Shown here: in pieces, positions 1 through 5,569 of the stretch | Position numbering within the stretch: position 1 is the first letter of the stretch | How the letters are laid out: each line of letters starts with the position of its first letter | Source: JABILX01 sp041648305 | GTDB lineage: Bacteria > Patescibacteriota > Gracilibacteria > UBA1369 > LOWO2-01-FULL-3 | Assembly (NCBI GenBank): GCA_041648305.1 | Contig: JBAZPI010000040.1 | Coordinates: forward strand, 1 to 7,091 | Direction: 5' to 3' | Length of the DNA: 7,091 nt | The notes under the pieces: model-generated | Told to the model about the DNA's origin: nothing | Seen by the model: only the letters and a program-made list of their open reading frames with translations | Databases searched by the model: none | Translations under genes and position numbers: made by a program

Positions 1-116
1 CTTTTTTGCATTCGTCACTCAAAACGCTGGCTTTTCGTACCGAAAAGCCTCCTAATCAACGAAATCTCTTCTCAAATCGACAACTGAAAAAACTCGTGCC
101 TTTTTAGCAAATACCT
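1..116. other. Left-edge segment without a supported gene
   Basis: I see no gene here that can be defended. All three plus-strand frames are open from the window edge, to stops at 53-55, 85-87 and 105-107, so the tail of a rightward gene entering from the left cannot be excluded, but none of the short translations is recognisable. The segment is AT-rich, contains the 29-49 hairpin, and forms the 3' flank of the leftward Cys-rich gene. No tRNA or other RNA gene is visible. Confidence 0.5.
29..49. repeat. 9-bp perfect inverted repeat, possible terminator
   Basis: GGCTTTTCG (29-37) and CGAAAAGCC (41-49) are perfect reverse complements separated by the three bases TAC. It lies about 68 bases past the stop of the leftward Cys-rich gene. 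Read on the minus strand it is followed by AGCGTTTT, so it could act as a weak intrinsic terminator for that gene. The U-run is short and offset by four bases, so a protein-binding dyad is equally possible. On the plus strand no T-run follows. Confidence 0.4.
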
Positions 117-1856
117 CTAATACAACGCCTCCACATAGCACTTCTCGCAATAAACAACCTCCGGCCGATCCGGGGCATAAGTCGTGCGGATTTCCTTTTC
201 ACATTTCCCGCACTTGCGATCAAAAAACTTCCTTGGATTACGCAAAACAAACCTATCCAAGTGCCTTTGGTCAGGACAACGCCTTGGAAGAGGGATCACT
301 TGCCTGCGATAAAATTTCAATTCTTTCGAAGTAATTTTAAAAGGCTTCCCAGTAACCTCGCACATAATTGCAGCATCCAAAATATCATCGGAAACATCCT
401 TGATATTGTCCGGAAGATCCGAAGCGGGAATAACCTTCTCAACTTTCGGGGGCGGAACTTCGTAATCATCCCATTTGAACCCGCCAGCCAAAGCCTGCTC
501 TTTCGTCAGCGGATAATACAACTGAGCGGTCGTCTTATTGTACCCATGCTGAGAAATCGCAGACGGGAAATATTCGCCAAACTCGCCGGCCTGCCCCGCC
601 CCGGCAGAGGCCTGCCCCCCGCTAAGCGGGCCAGTCTTCGTCATATACTCAATAATGCGCGGGACAAGTTTCTCATACTCATCCTTCGTGTACTGCTTAT
701 TAAGAACGCAATAATTCCCTCCCTGCATACCCACGCATCCAAAACAATTTTTGCATCTCTCCATGTACCACGAATAATAAACATCGCAAGAATCCATCTG
801 AACATCATCGCAGAAAAGCACATGATAGCTATGTTCTCCTGAAATTGTGCACTCGTAAGATTGCTGAATATTTGTGCCAAATTGGTAAATATCGTAATTA
901 TTTTTCGCCCCAAGCACGAGTTGATAACAATACTTCCCGCCCTCCACATCCTCGCAATCAAAACAGTAATAAAGATCCTTGCAGTGATTCAAATGATTTC
1001 CAAAACAATTAGTCAAATTGTTCCCCTGAAATTCCTTGAACGGATGACCTTTCTCAAGCTCTTTCCTCAGCTTTTTGTATTTTTGGTACTGCTCGTATGA
1101 ACCTACATCGACTTCTTTCATCTTTGCCTTGTATGCCTCTTTTGAAAGCTGCTTATTCTCAAAACAATAACTCTGATTTCGGAGACCCACACAGCAAAAA
1201 CAGTCATTGCACCCAATACAATCCCTCAAAAACGCGCTCGAATTACAAGTATTGCATTCCTGACAACCAGCCAATCCATAACATTTGTGGACATCAACAC
1301 AATCGTAACAAAGTTCACAGTGGAGATTATAAAATCCATCAACACAAAACAAATTTTTCTTAAAACCGTACCCGTAATAACAATCCTCGCAAAAATCGGC
1401 ATGCATAATTAAATAGCAATTTTTCGACCAGCCGGCGAGATGGATATAATCCGAATTAACACAATTCCCTTGGCTATTTAAAGCGAGAGCCGGAACTTTT
1501 TTTCTAAGTTCATCAAATTGCTCAAAAAATGGCCGCCCAAAATCAAAATCTCGGCCGTAATCCCGAGCATCCCATTTCTCACTATGCCAGCAGTCGCGGC
1601 AATAAACCGGTTGATTTAGGCCCGGCGCATACGAACTTAAAATTTGTTTTCCACAAAGCCCGCATTTAGCGCCCGGATACAGATTCCTCTCGTTCATCGC
1701 CGAAAGCCGTCTCTGCTGCCTGCATTCAGGGCAAAGTGTTGGCGGGGGAACCGGATACTTTTTCTCGCCCACTCGAAGTGAAATACTGTCGTAAAATTGC
1801 AAATCATCGTCCGTAATCTCAAAAATCTCTGCGCATTTGACACATTTATTTTTCAT
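117..1856 (-). CDS. Cys-rich multi-zinc-ribbon protein of CPR type, function unknown
   Basis: The protein has 579 residues and 44 cysteines (7.6%). An N-terminal double zinc ribbon uses C5/C8 with C42/C45 and C65/C68 with C86/C89. A central Cys-rich core spans about 132-383 and contains two matching blocks of the form CFxCVG-x5-YC-xxNKQ-xxK-xxY (219-242 and 371-394). A Gly/Ala linker covers about 408-426. A C-terminal module (499-575) resembles the N-terminal one but keeps only four of the eight ligand cysteines plus two orphans. There is no signal peptide or membrane segment, so it is probably cytoplasmic and metal-binding. Similar CPR proteins have, as I recall, been auto-labelled CaiB/BaiF, but no CoA-transferase feature is visible here. 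It reads divergently from mazG. The ATG at 1856 directly precedes the first CxxC and no Shine-Dalgarno is present; the stop is TAG. The architecture is seen in the sequence. Nucleic-acid binding or scaffolding would only be a guess. Confidence 0.85.
   Translation of the reverse strand: MKNKCVKCAEIFEITDDDLQFYDSISLRVGEKKYPVPPPTLCPECRQQRRLSAMNERNLYPGAKCGLCGKQILSSYAPGLNQPVYCRDCWHSEKWDARDYGRDFDFGRPFFEQFDELRKKVPALALNSQGNCVNSDYIHLAGWSKNCYLIMHADFCEDCYYGYGFKKNLFCVDGFYNLHCELCYDCVDVHKCYGLAGCQECNTCNSSAFLRDCIGCNDCFCCVGLRNQSYCFENKQLSKEAYKAKMKEVDVGSYEQYQKYKKLRKELEKGHPFKEFQGNNLTNCFGNHLNHCKDLYYCFDCEDVEGGKYCYQLVLGAKNNYDIYQFGTNIQQSYECTISGEHSYHVLFCDDVQMDSCDVYYSWYMERCKNCFGCVGMQGGNYCVLNKQYTKDEYEKLVPRIIEYMTKTGPLSGGQASAGAGQAGEFGEYFPSAISQHGYNKTTAQLYYPLTKEQALAGGFKWDDYEVPPPKVEKVIPASDLPDNIKDVSDDILDAAIMCEVTGKPFKITSKELKFYRRQVIPLPRRCPDQRHLDRFVLRNPRKFFDRKCGKCEKEIRTTYAPDRPEVVYCEKCYVEALY
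588..630. repeat. GC-rich 21-bp imperfect tandem repeat inside the Cys-rich gene
   Basis: GGCCTGCCCC occurs at 588-597 and again at 609-618, exactly 21 bp apart, and the flanking bases are partly similar. Short dyads overlap it: CTGCC (591-595) with GGCAG (603-607), GGCAG with CTGCC (612-616), and CCCGC (618-622) with GCGGG (626-630). It is almost pure G+C in an otherwise AT-leaning gene and encodes the Gly/Ala/Gln linker between the cysteine core and the C-terminal part, with GQA repeated every seven residues (414-416 and 421-423). The reading frame is preserved because the unit is a multiple of three. Confidence 0.6.
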
Positions 1857-1946
1857 AACAAGAGTTTACAACATCGTAAAGTCAAAATCACTACAAAAAC
1901 CCCACAAAAACTTCCAGCCCCGCAAAATCTAGTATATATTTCGTCC
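1857..1946. promoter_or_regulatory. Divergent intergenic spacer with candidate -10 for mazG
   Basis: This 90-bp spacer must hold the promoters of both the leftward Cys-rich gene and the rightward mazG group. The clearest element is TATATT at 1935-1940, only six bases before the mazG ATG at 1947. The start site expected about seven bases after a -10 would coincide with the ATG. No good -35 lies 17 bp upstream (TTCCAG at 1912-1917). For the leftward gene a TTGACT-like hexamer is visible on the minus strand, but no -10 lies at a convincing distance. No Shine-Dalgarno precedes either gene. Confidence 0.35.
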
Positions 1947-2351
1947 ATGGCCTCATTTAGAACACTTCGAAAATTAGCAAAACGTCTACGATCTCCAACA
2001 GGTTGCCCATGGGATCGTTCACGCACGATTGAAGACATGGCGGAGAATATAGAGAACGAGGCGCGCGAAGTTGCTCAGGCGTTCGCCAAACATGATTGGA
2101 AAAACTTGCGTGAAGAGCTCGGCGACGTACTTTTCAACATAGTCTTAACTGCCCAAATCGCGGAAGAAGAAAAAAAATTCACAATCCGCGACGTCTTAAA
2201 CGATATCGATAAAAAAATCCGCTCTCGTCACACCTGGGTTTTTGGCAAAGACAAAGCGAAGACACCCGAAGAAGCGCTCGAGATGTGGAATAAAAATAAA
2301 CAGGCACAGGAAGGCGAAGCCGATCCCGTGCCAAAATCCTCTGTGCCATAA
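1947..2351 (+). CDS. mazG: MazG-type nucleoside triphosphate pyrophosphohydrolase, single domain
   Basis: MazG enzymes hydrolyse (d)NTPs to the monophosphate and pyrophosphate, which clears damaged or unwanted nucleotides from the cytoplasmic pool. With the ATG at 1947 the protein is 134 residues and begins with the expected leader LRKLAKRLRSPTGCPWD. The four Mg-binding acidic residues appear as E38/E41 in the ENEAREV helix and E57/D60 in REELGD. The late RRHPHVFG-like motif is present as RSRHTWVFG (92-100), with PH changed to TW. A MWNKNK stretch follows, as in the family, and then a short polar tail. The frame stays open back to 1797, but those 50 extra residues overlap the divergent gene and look unlike MazG, so 1947 is preferred. 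It is about half the length of the two-domain E. coli MazG. recJ follows after 37 bases and may be co-transcribed. No partner toxin gene is adjacent. The stop is TAA. Confidence 0.9.
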   Translation: MASFRTLRKLAKRLRSPTGCPWDRSRTIEDMAENIENEAREVAQAFAKHDWKNLREELGDVLFNIVLTAQIAEEEKKFTIRDVLNDIDKKIRSRHTWVFGKDKAKTPEEALEMWNKNKQAQEGEADPVPKSSVP

Positions 2352-2388
2352 CCTCAGGCTCTCCCCCGTCTTTTAAAAATTCACATAA

Positions 2389-4092
2389 ATGTCAGTTCTA
2401 GGCAAAAAATGGATCATTCGATCTTTAGATCGTGCAAAGCCAATTTTGGACACTCTTCTCGAAAACAGAGGCCTCAAAACCAAAAAAGAGAAAGATGAGT
2501 TCCTGAATATTGACGAGAATTCGGACTTTCACGATCCGTTTCTTATGCATGACATGCAAAAATCGGTAGACCGCATAATGTTGGCGATTGAACGCAACGA
2601 AAGGGTCATTATTTTTGGCGACTACGATGTTGACGGACTGACTTCGGCGGCGATTCTTTTTCACGCTCTAAAACGTCTCAACGCAAATCACTCGGTCCGT
2701 CTCCCAAATAGAGAAAAAGACGGATACGGCTTGAGCATGCCATTTATCGAAGAATTCAAACGTCTGGGGATAAAATTGATTATCACAGTCGATTGCGGCA
2801 TTTCATCCGCAAAAGAAATCACAGAAGCTGCCCAAAACGATATTGAAACAATAATCACAGACCACCATCAAGTCCCGGAAACACCGCCATGCGACGCATA
2901 CGCAATCAACCACCCAAAACAAGCGCATTGCAATTATCCGTTCAGCGAACTTACCGGTGCGGGAGTTGCCCTCAAGCTAGCCCACGCGCTATTCATCCAC
3001 AATCTCGGCCGGGAAGGCGCAGAAAAAGAAATAAAGCCACTAATCGAACTCGCGGCTCTAGGCACGATAGCGGATATCGGCATTCTCAAAGGTGAAAATC
3101 GCCTCATCGTCAAAAAAGGTCTGAAAAATCTCTTGAATACCTCTTCTCCGGGCTTAAAAATTCTCAAAGAACTCGCCGGTTTTTCAAAATCGGAAGATAA
3201 GGAGATTTCAACAACAACCATCGGCTACCAGATTGCTCCGCGAATAAACGCAGCCGGCAGAATAGGGGACCCGTACATCGCCCTGAAACTTTTGATTGGC
3301 GAAAACAAAACGGAACTTCATCAGTATGGAAAGGAATTAGAAGACCTAAATCGCCGCCGCCAGGAAATGACAGAGAAGTCCTTCACCCAAGCCGTCAAAA
3401 ATTTTTTAGAACTGGAAAAGAAAAACGCGCTTCCATATATTTTAATAGAATCACATCCGGACTGGCACGTCGGAATAATCGGCCTCACCGCTTCAAAACT
3501 AGCGGAAAGATTCAATCGTCCGGCAATCATCATGCAGGATCTTGGACAAACATTAGTTGCCTCAGCTCGCAGTATCGAAGCCTTCGACATTATCGAAGCT
3601 ATAGCCGCGCACAAGCATCACTTGATAACTTTTGGTGGCCACAAAGAAGCGGCCGGATTCACAATGCGAAAATCCGCTTTCGCGAAATTTAAAAAAGAAA
3701 TTGAGAAATTTGCCGAATCAAAACTTTCAGATAAGGAACTTCGTCCAAGTCTGCAAATCGATTGTGAGCTCCCAGCGGAAGAAATATCGGCAGGCCTGAT
3801 AGAGGATATTGATAAATTAAAACCTTTCGGACCGAGCAATTCGCGTCCGGTTTTTATTTTAAAGAACGTTAAACCAAGTTTCGTGGAAACCGTAGGTCGC
3901 AACTCGGACCACCTGAAATTCGAGGCCGATATCAACGGCAGAGCCCTGCCGGTCATAGGCTTTCGCCTGGGCGAGTTCTCGCACGAAGCGCGAAAACACA
4001 AAAGTTTAGACATAGCTTGCCATATTGATTTCAACGAGTGGAACGGAAATAAAAAGATCCAACTGGAACTCATCGACTTTAAAACTCCCTAA
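2389..4092 (+). CDS. recJ: Single-stranded-DNA-specific 5'-3' exonuclease RecJ
   Basis: RecJ degrades single-stranded DNA from the 5' end in recombination, mismatch and base-excision repair. The protein is 567 residues, close to the usual length (E. coli 577). The N-terminal WIIR...ENRGL...FLN leader is typical. DHH-domain motifs in order are GDYDVDG (D78, D80, D82), VDCG (D135), TDHH (158-160) and ALGTIADI with D229. The family segment PRINAAGRIGDP is at 284-295. The DHHA1 domain carries WHVGIIG (359-365), SAR (392-394) and GGHKEAAGF (416-424). The OB-fold region opens with LKPFGPSNSRPVF (477-489) and runs to the end. All expected metal ligands are present, so the enzyme should be active. 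The ATG at 2389 fits the family leader; no Shine-Dalgarno is visible. It lies 37 bases after mazG and 136 bases before a second DHH-family gene. The stop is TAA. Confidence 0.96.
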   Translation: MSVLGKKWIIRSLDRAKPILDTLLENRGLKTKKEKDEFLNIDENSDFHDPFLMHDMQKSVDRIMLAIERNERVIIFGDYDVDGLTSAAILFHALKRLNANHSVRLPNREKDGYGLSMPFIEEFKRLGIKLIITVDCGISSAKEITEAAQNDIETIITDHHQVPETPPCDAYAINHPKQAHCNYPFSELTGAGVALKLAHALFIHNLGREGAEKEIKPLIELAALGTIADIGILKGENRLIVKKGLKNLLNTSSPGLKILKELAGFSKSEDKEISTTTIGYQIAPRINAAGRIGDPYIALKLLIGENKTELHQYGKELEDLNRRRQEMTEKSFTQAVKNFLELEKKNALPYILIESHPDWHVGIIGLTASKLAERFNRPAIIMQDLGQTLVASARSIEAFDIIEAIAAHKHHLITFGGHKEAAGFTMRKSAFAKFKKEIEKFAESKLSDKELRPSLQIDCELPAEEISAGLIEDIDKLKPFGPSNSRPVFILKNVKPSFVETVGRNSDHLKFEADINGRALPVIGFRLGEFSHEARKHKSLDIACHIDFNEWNGNKKIQLELIDFKTP

Positions 4093-4100
4093 ACTCCCTC

Positions 4101-4130
4101 TGGACAACTCATCTTAAGATCTGCTATATT
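4101..4130 (+). promoter_or_regulatory. Candidate upstream promoter with extended -10
   Basis: TGGACA (4101-4106) and TATATT (4125-4130) are 18 bp apart, and the -10 is preceded by TGC, an extended -10 signature. Transcription would start near 4137 and give a leader of about 90 bases that includes the AAGGGT dyad. A perfect 10-bp palindrome, ATCTTAAGAT (4111-4120), sits in the spacer. It would be a second, weaker promoter for the DHH gene at 4229. The match is moderate and the region AT-rich, so this is tentative. Confidence 0.3.
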
Positions 4131-4148
4131 GACCCCCAATTCTTTGCC

Positions 4149-4163
4149 AAGGGTAATACCCTT
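4149..4163. repeat. Dyad AAGGGT-AAT-ACCCTT next to the -35 element
   Basis: A perfect 6-bp inverted repeat with a three-base loop lies 57-71 bases past the recJ stop, and its last base is the first T of the downstream TTGACA. It could be a repressor site covering the -35, or a short terminator for recJ, since it is followed by TT and then GAC. The absence of a real T-run argues against termination. Which role applies cannot be settled from sequence alone. Confidence 0.4.
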
Positions 4164-4191
4164 TGACAACCCGTTAATTATATTCTATAAT
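4163..4191 (+). promoter_or_regulatory. Perfect-consensus sigma70-type promoter for the DHH gene
   Basis: TTGACA at 4163-4168 and TATAAT at 4186-4191 are separated by exactly 17 bp, which is the full consensus. Initiation would be near 4198, leaving about 30 bases of 5' leader before the ATG at 4229. The leader has no Shine-Dalgarno. The -35 overlaps the AAGGGT dyad, and the -10 sits inside a second inverted repeat (4178-4195). It shows that the DHH gene is at least partly transcribed independently of recJ. Confidence 0.8.
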
Positions 4192-4195
4192 ATAA
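4178..4195. repeat. Inverted repeat enclosing the -10 hexamer
   Basis: TTATATT (4178-4184) and AATATAA (4189-4195) are reverse complements around CTAT, and the whole of TATAAT falls within them. In such AT-rich sequence part of the match is expected by chance. Its exact placement over the -10, with another dyad at the -35, makes an operator role possible. Confidence 0.3.
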
Positions 4196-4228
4196 AGATA
4201 AAAGATTACACAGAACTCATCAATTCAA

Positions 4229-5569
4229 ATGAAATTCTCGGACATCCAAAAGAACATAATTGATCTAGTCAAAAGAAGTGAAAAAATTCTTGTCCTTCCA
4301 TCGACTCCTGTCGACGGCGATGCGATAGGAAGCGCACTTTCGACTTATTTAATTCTCAAAAAACTCAAAAAAAGTGTCACAGTGGTCTGCGCTGAGGACA
4401 TCCCCGATGTACTGGAATTTCTGCCGGAGACTCAAGTGATCGGAGACAAGCTCGTTTCATCAAAAGATTTCATTGTGACGATTGATACGAGAAAAATTAA
4501 AGTTGATGAGATCAAAAGCAATATCGAAGAAAACAAAGTAAATATTATCATAACCCCGAAAGAAGGCCGCTTCACGGAAAAAGATATCACATTCAATGAG
4601 GGGCTGGATGAGTATGATTTAATTATTACTGTAGACACAGCGGAACTCCCGCAGTTAAGAAAAATTTATGAAGACAATCCCCAAATGTTCCACGAAATTC
4701 CGGTAATCAATATCGATCATCACATCTCTAACGAACACTACGGCAAAATTAATTACGTGGATATAATGTCGGCTTCAACAACGGAACTCTTACTTCCGCT
4801 TTTTGAAAAAATGGAAGAAGAATTTGAAATCGAACTTATCGACGAAGACATTGCAACTTTATTGCTCGCCGGGATTATCACGGACACGGGCAGTTTTCAA
4901 AACTCAAACACCACGCCAAAAGCATTTGCACATGCAGCTCAGCTGATCGCGTACGGTGCGCGCCAACAAGAAATTATCCAACACATATACAAGACGAAAC
5001 AATTAAGCCAATTGAAACTTTGGGGAAGAGTTCTCTCGAAAATTCAAACGGACGAAAAATACAAAATTGTCTGGTCTTCAGTCTCACAAGAAGACTTCAA
5101 AGACACGCAGAGTAGGGAAGAAGAAACTGGCGATATCATAGATGAATTGATGACCAACGCTCCGGGAGCGGAAGTCATCCTTCTTTTAAAAGAGCGCGCA
5201 GATAACACAATCTCAGGGAGCGTTAGGACTACGAATCCAGCGGTTGATGCTTCAGCTATCGCCGAAATGTTCGGTGGAGGCGGACACGGTCAAGCGGCCG
5301 GTTTCCGAATAACTGATGGCAATTTCCGCCAGCACGAAGCGGAAATCATTGATAAAATTCGCCAGTATCAATCAGAACGCTTGGGAGTTATGGAAGAGCC
5401 TCAAGAGGAAGCAAAAGAAACCCCGATAATCGATGTCCAAAAACTTCTTAATCAAGTTAAAGAAGCTGAAAAAGCCCAGGAAGCGATGCCAAGCAAAAAA
5501 GATATCGAAAAATTCAAGCCAATCCCTCCAAGAACAGCCCCGGGGGTCACATACAAATTCGAAGACTAA
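4229..5569 (+). CDS. NrnA-like DHH/DHHA1 phosphoesterase (oligoribonuclease/pAp-phosphatase type)
   Basis: Relatives use Mn ions to hydrolyse very short oligonucleotides (nanoRNA, pGpG) or 3'-phosphoadenosine 5'-phosphate. Motifs seen: VDGDAIGS (28-35, D29 and D31), IITVDT (D136), IDHH (D163, H164, H165), and ITDTGSF (D219). The DHHA1 domain has SGSVRTT (329-335) and FGGGGHGQAAGF (348-359). At 446 residues it exceeds the roughly 310-340 usual for NrnA. Two additions explain this: an extra segment of about 50 residues between motifs I and II (about 78-128), and a charged 60-residue tail (386-446). The motif-I histidine of the HxxPDGD pattern is Ser25 here. The protein looks soluble. The ATG at 4229 lies 30 bases after a strong promoter. 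The gene follows recJ, a distant relative, and ends within the yebC stop. Family membership is secure; the substrate is not. Confidence 0.88.
   Translation: MKFSDIQKNIIDLVKRSEKILVLPSTPVDGDAIGSALSTYLILKKLKKSVTVVCAEDIPDVLEFLPETQVIGDKLVSSKDFIVTIDTRKIKVDEIKSNIEENKVNIIITPKEGRFTEKDITFNEGLDEYDLIITVDTAELPQLRKIYEDNPQMFHEIPVINIDHHISNEHYGKINYVDIMSASTTELLLPLFEKMEEEFEIELIDEDIATLLLAGIITDTGSFQNSNTTPKAFAHAAQLIAYGARQQEIIQHIYKTKQLSQLKLWGRVLSKIQTDEKYKIVWSSVSQEDFKDTQSREEETGDIIDELMTNAPGAEVILLLKERADNTISGSVRTTNPAVDASAIAEMFGGGGHGQAAGFRITDGNFRQHEAEIIDKIRQYQSERLGVMEEPQEEAKETPIIDVQKLLNQVKEAEKAQEAMPSKKDIEKFKPIPPRTAPGVTYKFED

Noticed and set aside
48..53. AGGAGG on the minus strand as a Shine-Dalgarno for a gene leaving the window to the left
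   Set aside because: The nearest ATG on that strand (11-9) is about 36 bases away and every other gene here lacks such a site.
1..107. C-terminal tail of a rightward gene entering from the left edge
   Set aside because: All three frames are open from the edge for 17 to 34 codons and none gives a recognisable peptide, so no frame can be chosen.
641..961. Open frame on the minus strand overlapping the Cys-rich gene
   Set aside because: It lies wholly inside the well-supported Cys-rich gene in another frame and its translation has no recognisable features.
117..1856. CaiB/BaiF CoA-transferase label for the Cys-rich protein
   Set aside because: The sequence consists of zinc ribbons and Cys repeats, with nothing resembling a class III CoA-transferase fold or catalytic motif.
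1797..1946. N-terminal extension of MazG by 50 residues from an upstream ATG
   Set aside because: It would overlap the divergent gene by 60 bases and the extra residues do not look like MazG, whose conserved region starts right after the ATG at 1947.
1947..2351. MazG as part of a mazEF toxin-antitoxin locus
   Set aside because: No MazE- or MazF-like ORF lies on either side. The next gene is recJ.
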